22,493 nt of DNA from Gemmatimonadota bacterium. GTDB taxonomy: Bacteria; Gemmatimonadota; Gemmatimonadetes; Gemmatimonadales; GWC2-71-9. The notes below the pieces were generated by a model that saw nothing but the letters and a program-made list of their open reading frames with translations, did not search any database and was not told the DNA's origin. Positions 14,606 to 22,493 of the stretch are shown in pieces (within the stretch, counting starts at the first letter, position 1; each line of letters starts with the position of its first letter). The stretch is from positions 1-22,493 of the forward strand of contig JADJPD010000016.1 of the NCBI GenBank assembly GCA_016713435.1, given 5' to 3'. The position numbers and the translations under genes are program-made.

Positions 14606-16851
14606 TCAGGCCGGGCGCCGCGGCTGGTCCAGCAGGGCGCGCACCCGCTGCGCCAGCGCCTGCGCGGAGTAGGGCTTGGCCAGGAACTCCACCCCTTCCT
14701 CCAGCACTCCGTGCTGCAGGATGACGTTGGCGGTGTAGCCGGAGGTGAACAGCACCCGGAGCCCCGGCCGGCGGCGCAGCAGTTCCTCCGCGAGGCGCCG
14801 GCCGTTCATGCCCGGCATGATGACGTCGGTGATGAGCAGGTCGAGCCCTCCCCGGAGCGCCCCGATCCCGGCCACGGCCGATCCGCCGTCCGGGAAGGCG
14901 TGGACCACGTAGCCCTGCCGCTCGAGCAGGCGCGCGGCGAGGCCCCGCACCTGCGAGTCGTCCTCCACCAGGGCGATCACCTCGCCGTGGCCGGCGAGGT
15001 CCGGGCTGGCCGGCGCGGTGAACTCCTCCGGCACGGCGTCCCGCACCCGGGGCAGGAAGATCCGGAAGGTGGTGCCGTGTCCCAGCTCCGAGTACACCTC
15101 GATGCGCCCGCCGTTCTGCGACACCGCCCCGTGCACCATGGCCAGCCCGAGCCCGTGCCGCTCCCCCACCGCCTTGGTGGTGAAGAAGGGCTCGAACAGG
15201 TGCGCCTTCACCTCGTCAGGAGAGGCCGTGGCCGGTGTCGGAGACGGCCAGCACCACGTACTCGCCGGGACCGCTGCCCCGGGTGGGCCTGCACGTACTC
15301 CACGTCCAGCTCCACGTTGCTCACCTCCACGGTGAGCGCGCCGCCGCTGGCCATCGCGTCGCGCGCGTTGATGGCCAGGTTGATGAGGATCTGGTCGGCC
15401 TGGGCGGGGTCGAAGCGCACGTCGCCGCATCGGCGGCCACCACGGTGCGGAGCTCGATGTCCTCGCCGAGCAGCCGCTGCAGCATGCCCGCACCGCGTCA
15501 CCACGTCGCCGAGGGCCAGCACGCGGGGATTGATGACCTGCTTGCGCGAGAAGGCCAGCAGCTGGTGGGTGAGCGCCGCCGCCGGAGTCCACGGCGGCGG
15601 CGATCTCGGTAGGTCCTCCCGCACGGGCGAGTCGGGCGGAGCTCGAGGCCAGCCAGCGTGAGGTGGCCCTTCATGATGGTGAGCAGGTTGTTGAAGTCGT
15701 GCGCCACGCCGCCCGCGAGGCGTCCCACCGACTCCATCTTCTGCGACTGCAGGAACTGCTGCTGCAGCCGGCGCGCCTCGGTGACGTCGAGGAAGGAGGC
15801 GAGCAGTCCGGCCGGCTGCCCGGTCCGGTCGGTGAAGCGGCTGGCGCCCACCTGCACGACGAAGGTGGTGCCGTCGGCGCGGCGCCCGTCCAGCTCCCCG
15901 GCCCAGGTGCCGTCCCGGAGCAGCACCTGCATCACCCGCATCGCCTCGTCGGGCTCGGCGAAGAACTCCACCGCCTGGTGCCCCACCACCTGCGACGCCT
16001 CGGCGAAGCCCCAGCAGGTGAGGAAGGCCTGGTTGCAGAACGTCACCCGGCCCCTCACGTCCCCCATGGCAATGGGGGTGATGGCGGAGGCGAGCGCCGC
16101 GTCCTTCTGCCGGAGCTCCTGCTCCGCCAGCTGCTGCGCGGTGCTGTCGGTGATGAAGCCGTGCCAGAGCGTGGAGCCGTCAGGCAGGCGCTCGGGGCGC
16201 GCGTGGCCGGTGCGCCAGCGCACCCCCTGCCGCGGCAGCACCACGCGGTAGTCGTGGCGCCACGGCTCCAGCGTCTCCGCCGAGCGGCGGATGGAGGCCA
16301 CGATGCCGTCGAAGTCGTCGGGATGGAGCCGGCCGAAGACCGGCGTGGCGTCCTCGCGGATCTCGGCTGGCGTCACCTCGTAGATCTCCTCCATCGCGTC
16401 GCTGGCGAAGGGGAAGCAGGAGCGGCCGTCGGGGTGGAGGTGGTACTGGTAGATGACGCCGGGGACCTGCTGTGCCAGGCGGGTGAGGAGGTCGGAGCTG
16501 GCGCGGGTGGCTACCTGTTCGGTGACGTCGCTGCCCATGAGGGCGAGGAGGCCGTGCGCCGGGTCGGCCACGGCGGTCCAGTCCAGCAGGCGCACCACGC
16601 CGCCCGAAGTGCGGGTGCGGAACTGGCCCGAACCGCCCTCCCGGACCAGCCGCGTCGGCTCCAATCTCCGCGGCGGCGCGGTCCTCTGGCCGGAGGAGCC
16701 CGCCAGCGGACGTCCTCGAGGCCCGTGGCGCTCGCCTGCATGAGGCTGGCGAACGCCGCATTGGCCCGCACCACGCGGTTGTAGACGGCGTCCACCACGC
16801 AGAGCGGTTGGACGTCAATTCGAAGAAGGGACCGAGATCGAAGCGGGCCAT
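14606..16851 (-). CDS. Hybrid sensor histidine kinase, PAS-PAS-PAS-HisKA-HATPase-REC (frameshifted)
   Basis: Cytoplasmic-looking sensor kinase of about 748 corrected residues; start ATG 16851 (MARFDLGPFFELTSN). PAS-like regions lie at about residues 15-110 (CVVDAVYNRVVRANAAF), 117-235 (PGVIYQYHLHPDGRS, PAS_3 type) and 250-365 (ITPIAMGDVRGRVTFCNQAF). The H box is GRLAGGVAHDFNNLL with His about 384. ATPase motifs: N box NLAINARDAM, VSDTGHG, FEPFFTTK and GLGLAMVHG. The C-terminal receiver has acidic VEDD, phospho-acceptor Asp in LLITDVIMPGMNG, and Lys in FLAKPYS. Frame changes occur near 16.80, 16.69, 15.63, 15.59, 15.49, 15.43, 15.29 and 15.22 kb. No membrane segment or DNA-binding domain is present, so output must go to another protein. 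It follows hoxW by 105 bases; a link to hydrogenase control is inference from position only. Confidence 0.93.
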
Positions 16852-16956
16852 CCGTGGTCTTTGGCTGGACTGCCCAAGTTTCGGCTCACGGGCGGTCGAA
16901 TTCAATGCATGAAGACATCCGCTGGCCGAATTCCGGCCGGCACCTGGGCCCTCGCC
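16852..16956. other. Gap between hoxW and histidine kinase
   Basis: 105 bases between the corrected hoxW stop and the histidine-kinase ATG. It holds an inverted repeat at its hoxW-proximal side (separate entry). I see no other recognisable site and no good Shine-Dalgarno sequence next to the kinase start. Confidence 0.4.
16921..16941 (-). terminator. Possible hairpin after hoxW
   Basis: Inverted repeat GCCGGCCG-GAATT-CGGCCAGC in transcript sense: a stem of about 8 bp with one mismatch and a 5-base loop, 16 bases past the hoxW stop. No T tract follows, so it is not a canonical intrinsic terminator. It could slow transcription or protect the hox mRNA end. In 70% GC DNA such repeats also arise by chance. 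Confidence 0.25.
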
Positions 16957-17410
16957 TCACATCTCTCGCTCGTCCTCCTCGCGCGCCGAGAGCCAGCCAC
17001 CGATCACCTCCACCACCCTGGCCACGCGGCGCTGGGGGTGGCCGGGGCCAGCGACTCCCCATACCCCAGCTCCACCGCCGGAATTGCCACATGCACCGCC
17101 TCGGCTGGCACCTGGTTGAACACGTCGCCCGCCAGGCGGAGCAGCACGCCGGGATGCGATGTTGGCTGCCCGAGGGCATCGCCGCCGCCGTCACCGGGTG
17201 TACACCGTCTCCGTGACCCCCACCGACGCGTCCACGAAGATCACCACGTCCGCCCGGGCCACGTAATCGGCGAGCTCGGGCGTGAGCTGCTGCACGGCCA
17301 GGTACCACCCGTCCGGGCAGAGCTGTTCCAGCCCCTCGATGACCCGCACGCCGGCGCCGTCATCACGCCGGGTGGTGTTCCCCGATGCCGATGACCAGCA
17401 CCGCCTTCAC
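16957..17410 (-). CDS. hoxW: [NiFe]-hydrogenase maturation endopeptidase HoxW (frameshifted)
   Basis: Protease of the HycI/HupD/HoxW family that cleaves the C-terminal tail of the hydrogenase large subunit once nickel is inserted. Start GTG 17410 overlaps the hoxH stop by 4 bases. The N-terminus reads VKAVLVIGIG; removing one C from the CCCC run at 17380-17383 gives GIGNTTRRDDGAGVRV, the diagnostic GNxxRxDDGxG motif with a nickel-sensing acidic residue. Then come ADYVARADVVIFVDASVG (second conserved acid), a frameshift near 17.17 kb, HPGVLLRLAGDVFNQVP with the family's conserved histidine region, VAIPAVELGYGESL, another frameshift, and VARVVEVIGGWLSAREEDEREM to the stop. The corrected length of about 150 residues is normal. 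HoxH is its evident substrate. Confidence 0.88.
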
Positions 17411-18833
17411 CGGTGGCCCTCCGCCAGCCGGGCGCCGCGCGGTCCACCAGCTCCACCTGGAGCGGCATCCGGCCCAGCGCGTGGGTGCTGCAGGAGAGGC
17501 AGGGGTCGAAGGCGCGGATCCCCGCCTCGAGGCGATTGAGCAGGCCCTCGGTGATGGTGACCCCCTCGAGGTACTTCCGTGCCAGCGTGGCCACCGTGCC
17601 GTTCATGGCCAGGTTGTTCTGCGCGGTGGCGATCAGCATGTTCACCTGCTGCAGCACGCCATCCTCGTTGACCCAGTAGTGGTGGAACAGGGTGCCCCGC
17701 GGCGCCTCACAGCAGCCCACGCCCTCGCTGGCGTTGACGGAGGCCTGTGCGCGGACGTGGGTGTCGAGGATCTCCGGGTCACGGAGGAAGCGCTGATCTG
17801 TTCCACCGCGAAGAGGATCTCGATCAGCCGCGCCCAGTGATAGTGGAACGGGTTGTTCACCGCCGCCCGGCGCCAGCGCACGGAAGCGCACCTGCTCCGC
17901 TTTCGCCCGCGGCGTCGGGATGTAGTCGCAGATGCTGAGCCGCGCGAGCGGCCCCACCCGGTAGATCCCCCTGTCGATGCCGAGGCGCGGTAGTACGGGA
18001 ACTTGAGGTAGCTCCACGCCTCGGTGTGCTCGGCAGGTAGGGTGGTAGCCTGCGGGGGTCGAGCTGGTCGGCCACCACCTCGCCGTAGGCGCTCGTCAGG
18101 CGGAGGGCGCCGCCGTAGTACTCGAGCGCGCCGTCGGTGCCACGAGCCCGAGGTGCATGGTCTCCGGCTCGCCGAAGTTCGGGACTCGTCCCGGAACTTC
18201 TCCCGGACCTGGCCAGGGCGGCGAGCGCGAGCTCGGGCGTCGCCAGCGCCTCGGGGATCCAAGCCAGCGGGTGGTCGCGCCGCGGCGACGCGGAAAGGTC
18301 GCGGACCGCTTGCCGCCACGGCCGACGGGGTGAGGATGGTCCGGCCGCCGAGCAGCTCGATGGCTGCCTGCCCGAACTTCCGGAGCCGAATACCGCGGCG
18401 CGCGAACTCGGGGTCGGCCGGCCGCCACGGCGCGAAGATGTTGCGCGTGGCCGGGTCGTGGTCGAAGCCAAGCAGGTCAGGCCCAGGAGAGGTGGTAAGA
18501 AGCCCAGCGCATGGGACCGCACGCGCCGGGCGAAGCTGGGCAGGCGGCGGGGCTTCTCGGCCGCCGGCGGATGGCGACGGCCAGGCCTGGCATCCCCGGC
18601 CTTGAGCGCTGGCCAGGAGGTGGCTGGCACTTGGGGCGGATGCCGCAGATGCGGCTTTCATCAGCCATGTGCATCTCCGCGAAGGGCCGCCCTCGCAGAG
18701 CCTCTCGAAGCCGCGGAACTCGGTCCACCAGGAGCGCGCGGCCCGCACCTTCCCGGCGTCGTCGCGGCGAACGGTGATCTGGGGGTGGCCCTCGATCCGG
18801 GTCACGGGGTCGATCTCGAGCAGTCGACGACAT
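17407..18833 (-). CDS. hoxH: NAD-linked [NiFe]-hydrogenase large subunit HoxH (many frameshifts)
   Basis: Catalytic subunit carrying the Ni-Fe site for reversible H2 oxidation. Start ATG 18833, sharing one base with the hoxY stop (TGATG). After frame correction the N-terminus reads EIDPVTRIEGHPQITV and TEFRGFERLCEGRPF. The first metal motif reads RICGIRPKC near 18640, where RICGICP is expected: the second cysteine codon is CGC (Arg) at 18636-18638. Downstream come FDHDPATRNIF, RRGIRLRKFGQAAIELLGG, LEYYGGALRLTSAYGEVV, YLKFPYYR, EAPRGTLFHHYW and NGTVATLARKYLEG. The C-terminal motif DPCLSCSTHALG near 17.5 kb is intact and followed by a tail (about 20 residues) for HoxW to remove. Corrected length is about 475 residues, normal for group 3d HoxH. 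At least eight frame changes are present; I judge them assembly errors, not decay. Confidence 0.94.
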
Positions 18834-19380
18834 CAACCGAACCTCCGGAGGGCCCGCTCGGCAGCTCCGGCTTGTGCGTGCCCGAGCACGCCGCACCACC
18901 AGCCAGATCCGGTCCGCGGTGGGCGGGCAGCCCTGCAGGAAGGCGTCCCACAGGAGTCCGTGGAGCGGCGTCGCCGTGGGGAGCAGCTTGGCGATGATGG
19001 TGCACGCCGACCGGGATGGTCGGGCGCCGTCCGACAGCTCCATGGGCGCAGTGCAGGACTCTCGTCGGGCCGGAAGAGGTTGCGCATGGCGGCGACGTTG
19101 CCGGTGATGGCGCAGTCGCCGGAAGGAGACTAGCACCCGCGGGGCCTTCCGGTGCGAACGCGCCGCCCTGGGGGTTCTCCCGTTGGTGCTCCCCGCACCT
19201 CCACCCAGCGTGACGTCCCGCCGCGGGGAAGTCCGCCATCACGCGAGGCGGGGATGGACCTGACGCTATCTTGGCCGGGGGGGCGCGAGGAGCCGCTCGC
19301 CGAGGTCCAGGAACGACCATGTGGCAGCCGGAACAGCCGCCGAGCCACACGGTGGCGGCGGGGGGTTTCTCGCGGTTCAC
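18833..19380 (-). CDS. hoxY: NAD-linked [NiFe]-hydrogenase small subunit HoxY (frameshifted)
   Basis: Electron-transfer subunit that pairs with HoxH and carries the proximal [4Fe-4S] cluster. Start GTG 19380 (MNREKPPAATVWLGGCSGCH) overlaps the hoxU stop by 4 bases (GTGA). Cluster ligands visible: the CSGC pair near residue 16, a cysteine in GDCAITGNVAAMRN after a shift near 19.1 kb, and GCPPTADRIWLVV near 18.9 kb. LDLGERLL and LPTATPLH also match the family layout. Frame changes lie near 19.31, 19.2, 19.1, 19.0 and 18.9 kb. Corrected length is about 182 residues, typical of HoxY and much shorter than uptake-hydrogenase small subunits. There is no Tat signal, as expected for a cytoplasmic enzyme. 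Confidence 0.92.
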
Positions 19381-20116
19381 GCTCCTGCGCTTGTTTGCGC
19401 GCTCATTTGCGAATCCATCGCGTGCGGCGCGGCGGTGACGATGTACTGCAGGAAGGCGCGGTTCTTGGTCATCTGCTCACGCCCGAGCCCTTGGCGAAGA
19501 GCGCGCCCGTCGGGCAGACCTGCCACGCACTTGCCGCAGCCGGTGCAGCTCTCCAGCGGAACCCCACGCCTGTCCGGGCCCAGCGGCGATCAGGCGCAGG
19601 CGATGCCGCGGTTGGCGACATCCCAGGTATGCGCCCCCTCGACCTCATCGCAGATGCGCACGCAGCGCCGGCAGAAGACGCAGCGGTTGAGGTCGAGCGC
19701 GAAGCTCGCGGTGCCGGGGGTCGACCCGACTTGCCGGGTGCCCAGATAGGGACGCGCACGTGGTCGATGCCCAGTTCGGTCGCCAGGTCCTGCAGCTCGC
19801 AGTGACCGCTCGAGACGCAGACCGCGCAGACGTGGTTGCCCTCGGCGAAGCCCAGCTCGACGCATGTTGCGGTGGTCGCGGTCAGCCGCGGCGTCGGTGC
19901 GCACCACCATCCCCCTTCTTGGCCGCGTGTGCACGACGCCGGCAGCTGCGGGCGCCCGTCGATCTCCACCAGACTGAGGCAGAGGCGCCGACGTCGCTGA
20001 GGCCGCCGAGGTGGCAGAGCGGCGGATCGGGATGCCGTTGCCGCGCCGCCCAAGCGACGTCTGACAACGTCGTCGCCGGACATCCTCGCCGTCAATGGTC
20101 AGCGTCTTGACGTCAT
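19377..20116 (-). CDS. hoxU: Hydrogenase diaphorase Fe-S subunit HoxU (frameshifted)
   Basis: NuoG-like Fe-S protein that wires HoxY to the HoxF flavin subunit. Start ATG 20116 overlaps the hoxF stop by 4 bases (ATGA). The early frame is broken, then KTLTIDGEDV follows. A [2Fe-2S] ferredoxin domain is recognisable from LCLVEIDGRPQLPASC, although one cysteine is garbled near 19.97 kb. Then come ELGFAEGNHVCAVCVSSGHC with the His/Cys cluster motif in its HoxU form (HxCxxC, not the NuoG HxxxC), RCVFCRRCVRICDEVEG, and a second ferredoxin motif ending CPTGALFAKGSG. A one-base loss near 19472 precedes the tail MTKNRAFLQYIV and stop at 19377. Corrected length is about 245 residues, normal for HoxU. 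It ends long before a NuoG molybdopterin-like domain would start, so this is not complex I. Confidence 0.93.
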
Positions 20117-21777
20117 GCGCGGTCGCGGCGTCGGCCGCCGGGCTGCGGCCCGCCGCAGGCCGCGCTCGAGTCCCGGAAGTAGCGCAGCGCCGCCAGCACC
20201 GGGTTGGGCGCGGTCTGCCCCAGGCCGCACAGGCTCGTCTCGCTGCAGCAGCGCCGCCAGCTCCTCTGAGCAGCACGAGGTCGTCCGCGCTGGCGTCCCT
20301 GCGTCGAAGGCTTCTCCAGGAGGCTATGCATCTGCACGGTGCCGGCGCGGCAGGGGACGCACTTGCCGCACGACTCGTCCCGGCAGAACTCCATGAAGTA
20401 GCGCGCCACGTCGACCATGCACGTGGCCTCGTCCATCACGATCAGGCCGCCCGAGCCCATCATCCTGCCCACCCCCACCAGCGACTCGTAGTCGACCGGG
20501 AGTTCGAGCAGCCGCCGGGGATGCAGCCGCCGCTGGGGCCGCCGGTCTGGATCGCCTTGGACGCGGTCCCTCCGGCGTCGCCACCGGCCATCTCGTAGAC
20601 GATCGCCCGGGCGGGTCCCCATCGGCACCTCGACGAGGCCGGTATGCGCGGATCTTGCCGGCCAGCGCGAAGACCTTCGTGCCCTGCTCTTCGCCGTGCC
20701 GATGCCCGCGAACCAGGCCCCGCCCTCGCGGAGGATCGGCGCGACGTTGGCGAAGGTCTCGACGTTGTTGATCAGCGTCGGCTGGCCCCAGAGCCCCCTT
20801 CCGAAGGGGTACGGCGGCCTGGGCCGCGGCCCCCGCGCTGCCCTCGATGGAGCGGATCAGCGCCGTCTCCTCGCCGCACACGAAGGCGCCCGCGCCGATC
20901 CGGATCTCGACGCGAAGCTGGAAGCTGGTCGAGCACCCGCGCTCCCAGCAGCCCCCGCTCGCGGCCTGGCGAATGGCGACCTTGAGGCGCTCGATGGCCA
21001 GCGGGTACTCGCCGCGGACATAGATGTAGCCCTGGCTGGCGCCGACCGCGTAGGCGGCGATGGCCATGCCTTCGAGCACGGAGTGCGGATCGCTCTCGAG
21101 CACGCTGCGGTCCATGAAGGCGCCGGGGTCGCCCTCGTCGGCGTTGCAGACGACGTACTTCTCCTCCGCCCTCCTTCGCGCGCGATGCCCCACTTCTGCC
21201 CGGTGGGATAGCCGCCGCCGCTACGGCCGCGGAGGCCGCTGGTGCCCGGATCTCGTCGATCACCTGCCCTGGCTTAGCTCGCCTTTGAGCGCCTTGGCCG
21301 GGCCTCGTAGCCGCCATGGCGGCAATGCGAAAGCCTCGATCCGGTGGCGTCGATGCCCCACGCTGTTTCTCGTTGACGATCTTCACCTGCACGGCGCGAA
21401 GAACGGGACGCTGGTAACCACGCCCACCGATCTCCGCCACCCAGCGTACCTGCCGTGAGGTGCTCCGCCACGATCCGCCCGGCCACGGCTTGTGGCGTCA
21501 CCTGCTCGCCGAGCGCCTCGCCGCCCAGCGCCTCCCGCCGTAACCAGCGGCCCCTGCCCGCAGAGCCCCATGCAGCCAGGTGGGGACCACACTCGATGGT
21601 GTCGACCGCCACGTCGTCGCTGCTCGATGGCCTCGAACGCCTTCCCATCACCTTTCACTTTAGCGCCGCAGGCATCAAGCCATGGCCGTACCAGCAGCGC
21701 ACCCCGCTTCGCGGTAAGCTTTTGGGGCGCGCTGGCTCCGCCTCGGCAGCCATCGTGGAGCATCGTCGTGGAGTCAC
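20113..21777 (-). CDS. hoxF: Hydrogenase diaphorase flavoprotein subunit HoxF (frameshifted)
   Basis: NuoF-like subunit that binds FMN and NAD(H) and exchanges electrons with NAD. The N-terminus is a thioredoxin-like [2Fe-2S] domain (CLDACGAKVKGDGKAFEAI, then PPGCMGLCGQGPLV, then EQVTPQAVAGRIVAEHLT). The main body has GLRGRSGGGYPTGQKWG (FMN), CNADEGDPGAFMDR (NAD region), YIYVRGEYPLAIERLK, GAGAFVCGEETALI and GTKVFALAGKIR. The C-terminal [4Fe-4S] motif is ESCGKCVPCRAGT with CGLGQTAPNP. Start is uncertain: GTG 21777 (overlaps hoxE stop), ATG 21763 or ATG 21753. Corrected length is about 550 residues, like cyanobacterial-type HoxF with a separate HoxE. Roughly ten frame changes occur, the longest clean stretch being 21193 to about 20880. 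Confidence 0.94.
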
Positions 21778-22377
21778 GGGGCCCCTGCCTTCCATCGCGG
21801 CGCTGGGGCCGGAGGGCATTGATGCCGGCCGGCGCGTCGGCCTCGCTCGTCTTGCTGGCCATCCTGGCAAGTCCACCCACCGCCACCGGTGCCGGGGCCC
21901 CATGACTGCCGACGCGGCGCGCCGTGGCTGGTGTGACACCTTGCCGTCAACCCATTACCACCGGTCTCGCCGAAGCCGGGCGCGGCAGCAATCATCCACC
22001 ACCTTCTGCGGCTGAAGGCGCCCAGCCACGTGGCAGGCGGTGGCCACTGGCCTGCAGGATGGAAGGTGGCCACTCAACCCGTAAAGCTCGGGGCGGAAGT
22101 AATCGGTAAGAAGGTCGCGTGCAGATACACCTGGCTCATTTTGTGCTTGGGCTGGCGTGCGCGATGCTCTTAAACCAGGACAATCGTCCTCGACCAACCC
22201 GAAGACGTTCTGCGCGGTGTAGCTTGCACCTGCGATGAGGGCGTGCCCGTTGCCCTGATGGAGGTTGATGGCGCGGTCCAGCGAAACCAGACCGCTTGTC
22301 GCCGCTCCTTGATGGGCGGCTGGGGCGGGGCCCAGTGGCCGTCGCCGTCTGGTCCAGTCCAGGCCACGCGGCTCCAA
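21774..22377 (-). CDS. hoxE: Hydrogenase diaphorase [2Fe-2S] subunit HoxE (heavily frameshifted)
   Basis: NuoE-like thioredoxin-fold subunit of the HoxEFU diaphorase. SLDRAINLHQGNGHALI then TAQNVFGLVEDD matches the start of the NuoE/HoxE helical region. ATFLTDYFRPELYG stands where the family has VATFYHxFxxxPxG. ATACHVAG is a cysteine motif (family CxGTACxxxG), and GFGETGGNGLTARC with VVDG-like remnants stands where the second cysteine pair should be. Not one 60-codon piece is clean, so residue-level reading is approximate. The end at TGA 21774 is chosen because it gives a GTGA overlap with hoxF, like the other hox junctions. The start at TTG 22377 is only the first in-frame candidate. The expected family length is about 160-180 residues. 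Confidence 0.78.
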
Positions 22378-22493
22378 GGTGAAACTATGGCACCGAGGTT
22401 GATGCTGCAGACGGCGCCTGGAAGGGATCGTAAGAATATGCGTGACGGGTCGCCCATCAGATTCACCTCACGCGGAGGCGATCCAGCGGAAGC
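22378..22493. other. Unassigned right edge upstream of hoxE
   Basis: 116 bases before the tentative hoxE start. One minus-strand frame is open across it (VNLMGDPSRIFLRSLPG) but I recognise nothing in it. Given indel density here it could be the true hoxE N-terminus, the end of an upstream gene, or a promoter region. No convincing sigma-70 type promoter is seen. Confidence 0.3.

Noticed and set aside
14711..15661. Plus-strand open frame of about 316 codons opposite the histidine kinase
   Set aside because: The minus strand carries clear H box, ATPase and receiver motifs over the same bases, and the plus frame shows no recognisable protein.
17407..19380. Membrane-bound uptake hydrogenase (group 1)
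   Set aside because: The small subunit is only about 180 residues with no Tat signal, and the large subunit has the short HoxH pattern next to diaphorase genes.
16957..22377. Hox region as a decayed pseudogene cluster
   Set aside because: Stop/start overlaps, nearly all cofactor motifs and normal lengths are kept, and some frameshifts are cured at homopolymers. Random decay would not leave this. Confirmation by accurate reads is still needed.
19377..22377. NuoE-NuoF-NuoG part of respiratory complex I
   Set aside because: The third subunit ends after its ferredoxin domains at about 245 residues and is followed directly by hydrogenase small and large subunits.

Overview
The window is about 22.5 kb of very GC-rich bacterial DNA. 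Every gene I can support lies on the minus strand, so transcription runs from the right edge to the left. The style of the protein kinases (starts such as MTDPxxRLxxALAxRY and MIPERL, a VAIKVLRPELAAVIGAERF core, C-terminal PD40 propeller or TPR sensor parts) is what I associate with Gemmatimonadota. That is an inference from family style, not a phylogeny.

Right third (about 22.4 to 17.0 kb): a complete hoxE-F-U-Y-H-W set for a cytoplasmic bidirectional NAD-linked [NiFe]-hydrogenase (group 3d type). HoxE, HoxF and HoxU form the flavin and Fe-S diaphorase that exchanges electrons with NAD(H). HoxY and HoxH are the hydrogenase small and large subunits. HoxW is the endopeptidase that would trim the HoxH C-terminus after nickel insertion. 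Neighbouring genes overlap by 1 to 4 bases (GTGA, ATGA or TGATG), so this is one translationally coupled operon. No hyp maturation genes are present. Frameshifts are so dense here that no hox gene is an intact ORF, yet all motifs and junctions survive.

Middle (16.9 to 14.6 kb): a hybrid sensor histidine kinase with three PAS regions, a histidine-kinase core and a receiver. It lies 105 bases beyond hoxW and has no DNA-binding output.

Left two thirds (14.5 to 1 kb): a tandem array of six transmembrane Ser/Thr protein kinases, called A to F here in transcription order. A, D, E and F have PD40 (TolB-like propeller) sensor regions. B and C have a TolB/FlgO-like domain plus TPRs. A-B, B-C, C-D and D-E each overlap by exactly 4 bases. 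A small ORF of about 80 codons sits between E and F, and F runs off the left edge.

Sequence quality matters for reading this window. Single-base indels are frequent, and densest toward both ends. At least four frameshifts are cured by removing one G from a GGGGA run. I therefore treat broken frames as probable assembly errors and give gene boundaries after mental frame correction. I found no RNA genes, CRISPR, IS elements or plus-strand genes.
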